Assembly (NCBI GenBank): GCA_964589935.1
Contig: CAZPVD010000005.1
Span: 217,953 to 281,952 of the forward strand
Reading direction: 5' to 3'
DNA: 64,000 nt
Source of the DNA: VHCN01 sp964589935
Lineage (GTDB): Bacteria > Verrucomicrobiota > Verrucomicrobiia > Limisphaerales > VHCN01
In this document: positions 31,171 to 40,348 of the stretch, piece by piece
Numbering within the stretch: the stretch's first letter is position 1
Layout of the letters: every line of letters starts with the position of its first letter
Notes under the pieces: generated by a model
The model's database searches: none
The model's input: only the letters and a program-made list of their open reading frames with translations
What the model was told of the DNA's origin: nothing
Made by a program: the position numbers and the translations under genes

Positions 31171-34119
31171 TCACACCTTACACTGTTTCACGGCCTCGAT
31201 GCAGCGGGCGCAGAGCGTGGGATGCTCGGTGTTCGCGCCCACATCGGTTTCCCAATGCCAGCAGCGCTCGCATTTTTGGCCGGCAGCCTTGGAGATGAGC
31301 ACGCTCACGTTTGGATCGCCGTTGGCGTGGATTTCGAGCTCCGAGATGTTCAGCAATTCGCGCAGCGCAGCGCCGTGCGTTTTGCCATCCACAAAGAGCG
31401 GGCCGCTGCCGCTGATCGTGACCTTGGCTTCGAGCGACTTGCCGATTTCCTTCGCCTGCCGCGATTTCTCCAGTTCGGGCAGAACTTTTTCGCGCAGGAG
31501 GAACAGGCCTTCCCACGCGGAGACTTCGGATTCGGACCGCGGGAATGCCTTCGCCTCCCAAGTTGCGCAATGCACGGAGGCGGCCGTCTTGCCCGGCACG
31601 AATTCCCACGCTTCCTCCGCGGTGAAGGCGAGCACGGGCGCGAGCATCTGGCAGAGGCGCGTGACCATGCGGTGCAGTGCGGTCTGCGTGCTGCGGCGGC
31701 GCGGCGAGTTCGCGGCGTCGGTGTAGAGGCGGTCCTTCACCACGTCGTGGTAGATCGAGGACAGCTCGACGGCGGCGAACTGGCTGAGTTTCTGATAGAC
31801 GACGTGGAACTCGTAGGCGTCGTAGGCGCGCGCGACTTCGGCCTCGAGCTTCGCGAATTCGCCGAGCACCCAGCGGTCGAGGCCGGTGAGCTGGTCGTCG
31901 GGCACGGTGTGCTGCGCCGGGTCGAAGTCGTAGAGGTTCGAGAGCTGGTAACGGAGCGTGTTGCGCAGGGCGCGGTAGGTCTCGGCGACCTTTGTCATGC
32001 GCTCCTCGCTCACGACGATGTCGTTGCGGTAGTCCTGCGAGGCGACCCAGAGGCGCAGCACGTCGGCGCCCCATTTCTTCACGTAGGCGTCGGCGGTCTG
32101 CGGCTTCTCATAGGCGCCCGCGCCCTGTTTGCTCTTGGAAATCTTCTCGCGGTCGGCGTCCACCATGAAACCGTGGGTGAGCACGGTCCTGAACGGGGCC
32201 GCGCCGTTGCCCGCCAGCGAGAGCAGGAGCGAGGATTGGAACCAGCCGCGATGCTGGTCGGAGCCTTCGAGGTAGAGGTCGGATTGCCAAACGTCGGTAG
32301 GGACGCGCTGCCGCGCGTCCGTGGACGAGCCGCAGCGCGTCCCTACCATGTGCTGGAGTTCCTCGCGCCGCATCAACACGGCGCGGCTTGATGAACCGGA
32401 ATCAATCCACACGTCGAGCGTGTCGTTGGATTTGGTGGCGGCATCAACGCCATCCAGATGCGGCGGCTTCACGAGCTTCCAGAGTTCGGCGGCGGTCTTC
32501 TCAAACCAAATGTTCGAGCCGTGCTGCTCGACGAGCGCCGCGACGTTACGAACAATCTGCGCGTCGAGGATGGCGTTGCCCTGCGCGTCGTAGAACGCGG
32601 GCAGCGGGACACCCCACGAACGCTGGCGCGAGATGCACCAGTCAGGACGGCCCTTCACCGCGGCCTCGATGCGGCTCTTGCCCCAGTCGGGAACCCACGC
32701 GACGCGGTTGATTTCGTGGAGCGCGAGTTGGCGGAAAGTTTTGTCAGCGCCTGCGAGCCGCTGCCGTTCTTCGGCAGTGATACCAAGGCGGTCAAATGTC
32801 CTTTGAAGTTCGGGATCCGAGATGTCAACGCGGTGATCCACCTTGATGAACCACTGGTCCATCGCGCGGAAGATGATCGGCGTCTTGCTGCGCCAGCAAT
32901 GCGGATAGCTGTGATGATAATTTTCCTGATGCGCAAGCGCGTTGCGAACGCGCAGTTCGTGCACCACGGCTTCGTTCGCGTCGCTCTTGCCGTGTTTTTC
33001 GAGGATGGATTTGCCGAGCATCTCGGCGGGCATCTGCTGTTCGACCGGCAAATCATTCGTGTGCGTGAAGCAACCGTCGTCGTTCACCGGCGAATAAATC
33101 GGCAGGCCTTCGCGGCGTCCGAGATTGTAGTCCTCCATGCCGTGGCCGGGCGCGATGTGGACGAATCCCGTGCCGGTGGTGTTATCCACGAACTCGTCGC
33201 CGGCGAAGACCTTGCCGGTGCGTGCGCAGAACGGATGCTCGTATTCGATGTGCGCCAGCTCGTCCGCGTGGACGGTGCGCATGATTTCGTAGCCGGGCCA
33301 GCCACACTTCGCGGTAACTTGATCGAGCAGCGAATTGCAGACGAGGTAGCTCTCGCCGTTCGTGTGGACGAGCGAGTAGTAGAACTTCGAGCTGAAGGCC
33401 ACGGCGAGGTTCGCGGGCAGCGTCCACGGCGTGGTGGTCCAGATGAGCAGGAAGGTGTTCGGCTCGCCCTTGAGCTTGAACTTCACATACACGCTCTGGC
33501 TGACGTGGTCCTGATACTCGACCTCCGCCTCGGCGAGTGCGGTGCGGCACGGAATGCTCCAATACACGGGCTTCTTGCCGCGATAGACGAAGCCCTTTTC
33601 AACGAGGTCGGCGAAGAGGCGCAGTTCATCGGCCTCGTATTCCTTGTCCAGCGTGAGGTAGGGATTTTCCCAGTCGCCGAAAACGCCGAGGCGCTTGAAC
33701 TGCGTCCGCTGAAGGTCAATGAACTTGCGCGCGTAGGCCTCGCAGGCCGTGCGAATGGTCGCGGCGTCGGCAGCGGTGTTGCCCGCCTTGCGCATCTCCT
33801 GAGACACCTTGAACTCGATGGGCAGCCCGTGGCAGTCCCAGCCCGGCACATAGGGCGCGTCGAAGCCGCGGAGGGTTTTGTATTTGACGATGATGTCCTT
33901 GAGAATCTTGTTCAGCGCCGTGCCGATGTGGACATCGCCGTTGGCGAACGGCGGGCCGTCGTGCAGGACGAACTTCGGCGCGCCCTTCCGCGCGGCCTGG
34001 ATTTGCGCGTAAATCTGCTCCCCCGCCCACCGTTCGAGGCGTTGCGGTTCGCGCGTGACGAGGTCGGCCTTCATCGCGAAGTCCGTGCGCGGCAGGTTGA
34101 GCGTGTTCTTGTAGTCCAT
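31171..34119 (-). CDS. ileS: Isoleucyl-tRNA synthetase
   Basis: 982 residues from the ATG at 34119 (MDYKNTLNLPRTDFAMKADL), the standard IleS start; the open frame extends further upstream without homology. HIGH is HIGT at 64-67 in PPFANGDVHIGTALNKIL, and the KMSKS loop reads KISKS at 659-663. The editing (CP1) domain with DEFVDNTTGTGFVHIAPGHG is present, as are the anticodon-binding domain and a C-terminal zinc motif (CERCW, then CARC). It charges tRNA-Ile. It is divergent from the aldolase fusion gene with about 175 bp between starts. Confidence 0.97.
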   Translation of the reverse strand: MDYKNTLNLPRTDFAMKADLVTREPQRLERWAGEQIYAQIQAARKGAPKFVLHDGPPFANGDVHIGTALNKILKDIIVKYKTLRGFDAPYVPGWDCHGLPIEFKVSQEMRKAGNTAADAATIRTACEAYARKFIDLQRTQFKRLGVFGDWENPYLTLDKEYEADELRLFADLVEKGFVYRGKKPVYWSIPCRTALAEAEVEYQDHVSQSVYVKFKLKGEPNTFLLIWTTTPWTLPANLAVAFSSKFYYSLVHTNGESYLVCNSLLDQVTAKCGWPGYEIMRTVHADELAHIEYEHPFCARTGKVFAGDEFVDNTTGTGFVHIAPGHGMEDYNLGRREGLPIYSPVNDDGCFTHTNDLPVEQQMPAEMLGKSILEKHGKSDANEAVVHELRVRNALAHQENYHHSYPHCWRSKTPIIFRAMDQWFIKVDHRVDISDPELQRTFDRLGITAEERQRLAGADKTFRQLALHEINRVAWVPDWGKSRIEAAVKGRPDWCISRQRSWGVPLPAFYDAQGNAILDAQIVRNVAALVEQHGSNIWFEKTAAELWKLVKPPHLDGVDAATKSNDTLDVWIDSGSSSRAVLMRREELQHMVGTRCGSSTDARQRVPTDVWQSDLYLEGSDQHRGWFQSSLLLSLAGNGAAPFRTVLTHGFMVDADREKISKSKQGAGAYEKPQTADAYVKKWGADVLRLWVASQDYRNDIVVSEERMTKVAETYRALRNTLRYQLSNLYDFDPAQHTVPDDQLTGLDRWVLGEFAKLEAEVARAYDAYEFHVVYQKLSQFAAVELSSIYHDVVKDRLYTDAANSPRRRSTQTALHRMVTRLCQMLAPVLAFTAEEAWEFVPGKTAASVHCATWEAKAFPRSESEVSAWEGLFLLREKVLPELEKSRQAKEIGKSLEAKVTISGSGPLFVDGKTHGAALRELLNISELEIHANGDPNVSVLISKAAGQKCERCWHWETDVGANTEHPTLCARCIEAVKQCKV

Positions 34120-34293
34120 GTTGCGGCTCAAGGAGCGGGGAAAGTAGCAGCGTGCCGGGGTCGAGGCAAGATTGCCTTGCGCCTTGCACGCGCAGAAAAT
34201 CATTGCCAGCCGCCGCCGCTCTGCGAAGTTTTCCGCCTTGTCGCCGCATCCGGGCGGTGCTCCAAACACGACACAGACGCTTTCACCGAAATT

Positions 34294-36492
34294 ATGGCTG
34301 CGAAGAAATACCAATTCGTCAACAACCTTTGGAACGACGCCGAAGCCAAGAAGCTCACGGGCGTGGACCGCCTCGTCTATCGCTCCAACAAGCTCGGCGC
34401 CGACCAGCGCATCACCAACACCGGCGGCGGCAACACGTCGTCGAAGCTGAAGGAAGTTGACCCGCTCACGGGTGAGGAGGTCGAAGTGTTGTGGGTGAAG
34501 GGTTCCGGTGGTGATCTGCGCACTTCGACGCGGGAGAATTTTTCCTCGCTTTACCAGCAGAAGCTCCTCGACCTCCAGAAGTCCTACGCCAAGCGCAAGG
34601 ACAAGGGCCTCAAGTCGCAGGCCGAGGACGACATGGTCGCGGCCTACAACCACACCACCTTCAACCTCAACCCGCGCGCGTCGTCCATCGACACGCCGCT
34701 CCACAGCTTCATCCCCGCGAAGTTTGTGGACCACATGCACCCGAACGCCATCATCTCCATCGCCGCGAGCAAGCGCTGCGTGGAGCTGACCAAGGAAATC
34801 TTCGGCGGCGAAATGGCTTACGTCCCGTGGATGCGCCCCGGCTTCGAGCTGGGCCTCGCGATGCAGGCCATCTGTAAGAAGAATCCCAAGGCCACCGCCA
34901 TCATGATGGGGCAGCACGGCTTCATCTCGTGGGACGACGACGACAAGAAGTGCTACACGCGCACGCTCGACTACATTGAGAAGGCTGCCACCTACATCGA
35001 GGCGAAATACCAGGCCAAGGGCGGCGACGCCGCGGCGTTCGGCGGCGCGAAGTTCGCCACGTTGTCACAAGAGAAGCGCAACGAAACCTTCGCCGCGATT
35101 CTCCCGTGGCTGCGCGGCCAGGTCAGCCAGCAGAAGCGCTTCATCGGCACCGTGCAGGACGACGACAAGATCCTCCGCTTCGTGAACTCGAAGGACGCCC
35201 CACGCCTCGCCGAGCTGGGCACGAGCTGCCCCGATCACTTCCTCCGCACCAAGATCAAGCCGCTCTACGTGGATTGGAACCCGCAGACCGAGGACACCGC
35301 CGCGCTCAAGGCGAAGCTCAAGACCGGCCTCGAAGCCTATCGCAAGAACTACGCCGCCTACTACGCGAAGTGCAAACACGCCAACTCGCCCGCGATGCGC
35401 GACCCGAACCCGACGGTAATTTTGATTCCGGGCTGCGGCATGATTGCCTGGGGCAAGGACAAGTCCGAGTCGCGTGTCACCGCCGAATTTTACAACTGCG
35501 CCGTCGAGGTCATGCGCGGGGCCGAGGCCATCGACAAATACATCGCCCTCCCGCAGCAGGAGGCTTTCGACATTGAGTATTGGCTGCTGGAGGAAGCGAA
35601 GCTCAAACGCATGCCTGCCGAGAAGGAACTCGCGCGGCAGGTCGTCATCGTCGTCGGGGCTGGCAGCGGCATCGGCAAGGAAGTCGCGCACCGCCTCGTG
35701 AAGGAAGGCGCGCACATCGTCTGCGTGGACATGAAGGCCGAGACCGCGCAGGCCACCGCGAAGGAGATCACTGACAAATACGGCGTCGGCATCGGCGTCG
35801 CCGGCAGCGGCATCTCGAACTGCGGTCCCGCCCTCGGCCTCGCCTGCAACATCACCGACCGCGCCAGCGTCCGCGCCATGCTCGATCAGGTCGCGCTCGC
35901 CTACGGCGGCTTCGACTCCATCTGCGTCACCGCCGGCGTCTTCTGGCCGAGCGACACCAGCGGCCACATTCCCGACGACAAGTGGGCTTTCACCTTCGGC
36001 GTCAACGTCACCGGCAGCTACATCGTCGGCGACGAGGCGGCGCGCACTTGGAAGGAACAGGGCTTGAAAGGCTCGCTCGTGTTGACGACTTCAGCGAATG
36101 CTGTTGTCGCGAAAAAAGGTTCCGTCGCCTACGACTGCTCGAAGGCCGCGGCGAACCACCTCGTGCGCGAACTCGCCATGGAACTCGCCCCGACCGTCCG
36201 CGTGAACGGCGTCGCCCCCGCGACCGTCGTGCAAGGCTCGGCGATGTTCCCGCGCGACCGCGTCATCGGTTCGCTGGCCAAATACAACATCCCATTCACG
36301 GAAGACGAAGCCACCGAGTCGCTTGTGAAGAAGCTCGCGCAGTTCTACGCCGACCGCACGCTCACCAAGGCGCCGATCACGCCGGCGGACCAGGCGGAAG
36401 CCTACTTCCTCCTCGTGAGCCAGCGCCTGAGCAAAACCACCGGCCAAGTCATCACCGTGGACGGCGGCCTGCACGAGGCATTCCTGCGGTAG
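34294..36492 (+). CDS. Bifunctional rhamnulose-1-phosphate aldolase / short-chain dehydrogenase
   Basis: 732 residues from the ATG at 34294; the frame is open far upstream only as an antisense shadow of ileS. Residues about 1-430 are a class II aldolase/adducin domain (NTGGGNTSSK, STPLHS-like DTPLHSFIPAKFVDHMHPNA with the metal-binding HxH, then GQHGFISW). Residues about 450-732 are an SDR with the cofactor motif VVGAGSGIGKEVA, NAG-like TAGVFWP, and the active-site YDCSK. The fusion (RhaD/RhaE type, YuxG in Bacillus) splits L-rhamnulose-1-phosphate and oxidises the L-lactaldehyde formed. Other rhamnose genes are not in the window. Confidence 0.93.
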   Translation: MAAKKYQFVNNLWNDAEAKKLTGVDRLVYRSNKLGADQRITNTGGGNTSSKLKEVDPLTGEEVEVLWVKGSGGDLRTSTRENFSSLYQQKLLDLQKSYAKRKDKGLKSQAEDDMVAAYNHTTFNLNPRASSIDTPLHSFIPAKFVDHMHPNAIISIAASKRCVELTKEIFGGEMAYVPWMRPGFELGLAMQAICKKNPKATAIMMGQHGFISWDDDDKKCYTRTLDYIEKAATYIEAKYQAKGGDAAAFGGAKFATLSQEKRNETFAAILPWLRGQVSQQKRFIGTVQDDDKILRFVNSKDAPRLAELGTSCPDHFLRTKIKPLYVDWNPQTEDTAALKAKLKTGLEAYRKNYAAYYAKCKHANSPAMRDPNPTVILIPGCGMIAWGKDKSESRVTAEFYNCAVEVMRGAEAIDKYIALPQQEAFDIEYWLLEEAKLKRMPAEKELARQVVIVVGAGSGIGKEVAHRLVKEGAHIVCVDMKAETAQATAKEITDKYGVGIGVAGSGISNCGPALGLACNITDRASVRAMLDQVALAYGGFDSICVTAGVFWPSDTSGHIPDDKWAFTFGVNVTGSYIVGDEAARTWKEQGLKGSLVLTTSANAVVAKKGSVAYDCSKAAANHLVRELAMELAPTVRVNGVAPATVVQGSAMFPRDRVIGSLAKYNIPFTEDEATESLVKKLAQFYADRTLTKAPITPADQAEAYFLLVSQRLSKTTGQVITVDGGLHEAFLR

Positions 36493-36519
36493 AAAGTCGG
36501 CGGCGAAATTCCGCGCGAA

Positions 36520-38280
36520 CTACTTCTTCGGCGTGGCGTTGATTTCGAGGCGGTCCTTGCCGATGAAAGCCGTGCCTTGCACGCGTCCGCTTGCAGGCGG
36601 GAACTGGACTTGCAGGGCGCCCAATTGAAGTTGATTCGACGACGAGAGATTCGTCCTGAGTTGCTGCATGTTGCCCGCGGGCGCAATGCCAAACTGTCCC
36701 GCGCCGCCTGCGGAGGAAGGCTCGGGCTGCTTCTTCGCGCCTGCCAAGCGAAGGGGGGTGACTTCCGCCGCGTCGTCGCGCAGCAATTTGGCGCGCAATC
36801 CGCCAACTGTTCTGCCGTCGGAAACAGCCGCGCCGTTGATGGCCTCCATCTCCGTTGCACCTTGCACAAACTGGCCGGTGAAGGTGACCGGCTTTTTCAA
36901 GGACACGTTCGTGCCGGAGGCACGGAAGAAAAACTGCGCCGTTTGCGCGGTTTGACGTTCGCCGCTTTCCTTTGTGACTTCGCCGAGTTTTTCCGCCACG
37001 CGCTTTTTCGATTCCTCGGTTGTTTGCTTGGGCAGCTTTGTCTCGCGGTCCAAATCCGTCAGCTTGTCCACGGATTGCGCCATCACCGACGTTACCGTGC
37101 CCTCATAGGTCGAGCCGTCGGCATCCACGATGGTCACGCGGTCGCCGTTGCGCGTGAGCTGGAAATTTTGGAGAACGTTCGGCACGGGTGGGGAATTGGG
37201 GTTTCGCCGATAGCGTTCCGCGGTTTCCTGCTGCGTGAATTGCTGCCGCAGCCCGGTGGGCATGTCGGCATAAGTGGTCGTGGCGATGCCGCCGCCGCGC
37301 GCGGAAGCCGGCTCGAAACTCAATGCGACTGCGTCCGCTTTCGCGGGAACAGGTGCGACGTTGAAGGCAACATTTTCCGCGGGCTTCAACGTTGTGGTTT
37401 TGTTCGTGCTCGTGAAAGCACCTGCCTCGTTGCGCGCAAGCGCCGGCGGCTGGGCTGCGGGCGCTGTCGGCGCAATCCCGCGCGTGGCTGTGCGCGCGGC
37501 GGGTGCTGCGCCCGCCAATGCAGGAGCGGCGGGCGGCGTTGTTGGAACAGGATTGTTCACGGAAGATGACAGCGACTTCGCATCAGCAAATCCGACATCC
37601 TTTGCCTTCGCCAAGTCGCCTGCGGTGACTGTGACCTGCGGTGCAGATGCGGCAGACACAGGACGGCCCGCGTGTTCACGCTGGTCTTGGATGGTAAGTT
37701 TTCTGGCCGCGTCGGCAGTGGTCATTTGTTTCACAGCCTTCGCGTCCAGTTCGAGCGTCCCGCCGCGCTCGCTTTTCAAGGGTGCTTCCGTCTGTGCAGT
37801 GAGGCGGGGCATCTCGGCTTGGTCGCGAAGCGCCACGCGCTTCTCGGCCTCGGCGAGCGCGGGCTTGAAATTGTAGTAGTTGTCCGCCGGAGGCGCGGCG
37901 GGGAGCGGCTGCCTCACGAGCGATTCGGATTTCAATTCGCTGTCCGTGAGAACCCTCTCGTTCGGAGAACGTGTTGAATCATTCCGCAGCACTGTCACCA
38001 CGACCGCGAAGGCCGCCGCGACCGTGCCGGCGAAGGCCAGCCGCGGCCAGAAGCGCGCGAGCCAGCCGGGCTGGTGCGGCGTGGACACGAAGGGGCGCGC
38101 GAAATTACGCACGGCCTCATCGCTCGATGCCGCGAGCGGACGCGCGATGACGCGCCCGACCTCGGCCTGGAGCATCGCGCGCGTGGCGGGATGCAGTTCG
38201 GCGGGCGCGGCCTGCTCGACGCGCGTGCGACCGTAGTCACGGAGCGCCTGCTCGACGGGGCGTTGAGGTTCGTTTGTCAT
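36520..38280 (-). CDS. Membrane anti-sigma-like protein coupled to ECF sigma factor
   Basis: 586 residues from the ATG at 38280, which overlaps the sigma-factor stop by 4 bp. A cytoplasmic N-terminal part (1-75, MTNEPQRPVEQALRDYGRTR) is followed by one transmembrane helix (about 84-104, LAFAGTVAAAFAVVVTVL) and a long Ala/Pro/Thr-rich extracytoplasmic region. The last 200 residues contain a compact domain with VTIVDADGSTYEGTVTSV and FFFRASGTNVSLKKPVTFTGQF. There is no clear zinc-finger HxxxCxxC, so the anti-sigma role rests on coupling and topology. It is convergent with the aldolase fusion. Confidence 0.65.
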   Translation of the reverse strand: MTNEPQRPVEQALRDYGRTRVEQAAPAELHPATRAMLQAEVGRVIARPLAASSDEAVRNFARPFVSTPHQPGWLARFWPRLAFAGTVAAAFAVVVTVLRNDSTRSPNERVLTDSELKSESLVRQPLPAAPPADNYYNFKPALAEAEKRVALRDQAEMPRLTAQTEAPLKSERGGTLELDAKAVKQMTTADAARKLTIQDQREHAGRPVSAASAPQVTVTAGDLAKAKDVGFADAKSLSSSVNNPVPTTPPAAPALAGAAPAARTATRGIAPTAPAAQPPALARNEAGAFTSTNKTTTLKPAENVAFNVAPVPAKADAVALSFEPASARGGGIATTTYADMPTGLRQQFTQQETAERYRRNPNSPPVPNVLQNFQLTRNGDRVTIVDADGSTYEGTVTSVMAQSVDKLTDLDRETKLPKQTTEESKKRVAEKLGEVTKESGERQTAQTAQFFFRASGTNVSLKKPVTFTGQFVQGATEMEAINGAAVSDGRTVGGLRAKLLRDDAAEVTPLRLAGAKKQPEPSSAGGAGQFGIAPAGNMQQLRTNLSSSNQLQLGALQVQFPPASGRVQGTAFIGKDRLEINATPKK

Positions 38281-38912
38281 GCGACCTGTTTGTTTGACGG
38301 CGAAACCGGCGATTTCTCCCGCGAAATTTTCGAGCGCAGGACGGCCTCCAGCTTGTCGAGGCACTTGCTGAGGCGCGAACTGACCGTCTTTTCGTTGAGC
38401 TGGAGCGCGTTGCTGATCTCGTCGTAACTCAGGTCGGCGAAGTAACGCAGCTCGATGATTTCCTGGCACGGGCCGCCGAGTTCATCGAGCGCGATGCCGA
38501 CAAGCGCGTGGTTCTCGGCTTTGAGCATCACGGCATCCGGCGCGGGCGCGTGGCTCGGCGGGTCGAGCGTGAGGCCGGTTTCGGGGTCTTCGGCGTTGAG
38601 CGAGAGCGTGAGCTGGCCGCCGCCGCGCTTCGCCGCGCGCAGTTTCTCGCGATAGTCGCGCGACTTGTTCGCCGCGATGCGAAAAATCCACGTCTGAAGC
38701 TGGCTCTCGCCGTGGAACGTGCCTATGTGCTTGATGACCGAGAGAAAAACTTCCTGACAGATTTCCTCCACGTCCTCGCGCGTGAAGTCCGGCGCGAGCT
38801 GGCAAACGAAGCGCCCCGCCGCCGCATAGTGCCGGTCGAACAATTCGTCCCACGCTGCGGCGTCGCCGCGCCGGCAGCGGGCGAGCAGTTCGGTTTCGCC
38901 GGAGGAACTCAT
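38277..38912 (-). CDS. ECF-family RNA polymerase sigma factor
   Basis: 211 residues from the ATG at 38912 (MSSSGETELLARCRRGDAAAW). Sigma region 2 (DELFDRHYAAAGRFV, EDVEEICQEVFLSV, TWIFRIAANKSRDYREK) and region 4 (EIIELRYFADLSYDEISNAL with SSRLSKCLDKL) are clear. ECF factors direct transcription of stress or envelope genes when released from an anti-sigma factor; the coupled downstream gene is the obvious candidate. It is divergent from the lipoprotein gene at 39033, with 120 bp between starts, so that shared region may hold an autoregulated promoter. Confidence 0.93.
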   Translation of the reverse strand: MSSSGETELLARCRRGDAAAWDELFDRHYAAAGRFVCQLAPDFTREDVEEICQEVFLSVIKHIGTFHGESQLQTWIFRIAANKSRDYREKLRAAKRGGGQLTLSLNAEDPETGLTLDPPSHAPAPDAVMLKAENHALVGIALDELGGPCQEIIELRYFADLSYDEISNALQLNEKTVSSRLSKCLDKLEAVLRSKISREKSPVSPSNKQVA

Positions 38913-39032
38913 TGCGGTGGAATCTACCCACAGGCGCGGGTGTTTGGCGAGCCTGTCTTCGCGCGGCGAAATTGGCTTTCCAATCGCGCGCGGGCCGCTA
39001 GGATGCGCGGCGCAAATCCAATCCTTGTTGTT

Positions 39033-40190
39033 ATGAAAATCTGTGCGCGCTCGTCGTTTGTAATGTCTGGCTTCGCCGTGCTGGCTTCGTCCCGCAGCGT
39101 GTGGCTTGCCGCGGTGCTGGCGTTGTGCGCCGCGTCCTCCGCGTGCAAGAAAAAAGTCGCGGATCAGGCGGTGGCGGCGACGGAGCAGGCTGCGCAGCCG
39201 AAGGAGGAGCCGCCGGTCGAGCTGAAGGCCAAGTGGCCCGTCGGCAAACGGTTTGTCACACGCTCCGATTCGTCGGTGGAAACCGAAACCACGCTGCCCA
39301 ACGCGACGCAGCCCACGAAAGCCTCCATCAACCAGTCTCAGGAAGTCGCCATCTCCGTGCTCAAGGAGCGTGAAGGCGGCGGGCGCGAGCTGGAGGTCGA
39401 GTTCCTTACGCAGAGGGCCGAGCAGAAGTCGGGCGCGTTCACGATTGTTTTCGACTCGAAGTCCGATCCCAAGTCCGACCGCACGAACACCGCCGCGGTG
39501 GCGTTCACGCCGCTGCGCAAATTGATCGGGTTGAAGCTGAAGTTTTTCACAGACGCCGCGGGCAAGGTGGAAAAAGTTGAAGGCGTTGACGAGCTGCGCA
39601 AGAAGGCGCTGGTTGGTGTGCCGCTGGTGCAGCAGGCAATCGTCGCGCAGGTCTTCAGCGAGGATAACCTTAAAAAAATGGCGGTGCCTCCAGTCGGCCT
39701 CCCGGACAAACCCGTGAAGTCCGGCGAGACATGGCCATTGCAAACGCTGATGCCCGTGCCGCCGCTTGGCGCTTTGCAGATGGACGCCACTTACACCTTC
39801 AAAGGCATGGAAGACCACGCCGGACGCAAGTGCGCGCTGCTCGACCAATCCGGCACCATCACCAACAGGCCGCCCGCGGGGCCGGCCAACACGGCAGCGG
39901 CGCTGACAATCGAGGGCGGCAAAATTTCCGGCCAGACGTGGTTTGACCCGAACTTGGGTCTTCCAGCCGAGTCCATCGCGGACCTTTCCCTCACGGCCAA
40001 GCGCACGCTGCCGCAAGGCGCGTTCATCGTCAGTATCAAGCAGAAAACCACGACCAAGCTCACCTCGGTCAGCGACATCGGCTCGGCGGCGGAATCCAAG
40101 CCGGCTGAACCCAAAGCGGACACGGCGAAATCAGACGCCAAGTCTGGCGACCCGAAGACGCCCGCCGCCACCACGCCGCCGAAGCAGTAG
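39033..40190 (+). CDS. Putative lipoprotein of unknown function
   Basis: 385 residues from the ATG at 39033. The lipoprotein signal ends ALCAASSACKKK, with Cys at about residue 38 as the lipidation site. The mature part begins with a short Glu/Pro linker and then a beta-rich domain (KWPVGKRFVTRSDSSVETE, SQEVAISVLKEREGGGRELEVEFLTQ, MDATYTFKGMEDHAGRKCALL, SGTITNRP), resembling the DUF6263-like group of PVC lipoproteins. A low-complexity Ala/Lys/Pro tail ends the protein. It may belong to the regulon of the divergent ECF sigma factor, by position only. Confidence 0.7.
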   Translation: MKICARSSFVMSGFAVLASSRSVWLAAVLALCAASSACKKKVADQAVAATEQAAQPKEEPPVELKAKWPVGKRFVTRSDSSVETETTLPNATQPTKASINQSQEVAISVLKEREGGGRELEVEFLTQRAEQKSGAFTIVFDSKSDPKSDRTNTAAVAFTPLRKLIGLKLKFFTDAAGKVEKVEGVDELRKKALVGVPLVQQAIVAQVFSEDNLKKMAVPPVGLPDKPVKSGETWPLQTLMPVPPLGALQMDATYTFKGMEDHAGRKCALLDQSGTITNRPPAGPANTAAALTIEGGKISGQTWFDPNLGLPAESIADLSLTAKRTLPQGAFIVSIKQKTTTKLTSVSDIGSAAESKPAEPKADTAKSDAKSGDPKTPAATTPPKQ

Positions 40191-40348
40191 CCAGGTTGCG
40201 ATTTTCTGTCCCAATTTTCCCTTCACACGGGAGCATTCCGTTTCGTCTTCCGTCGAATCCCGCCGTGCAGACACGATTTGTTGGGACAATTTCAGCCGGT
40301 TCAGATAGGATTTCATCCGTCAATCAACCCATCGCAGGAGTTCACGCC

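Noticed and set aside
32458..34293. Upstream open extension of the aldolase fusion gene
   Set aside because: It lies wholly antisense to ileS; the true fusion protein starts at the ATG at 34294 with standard family sequence.
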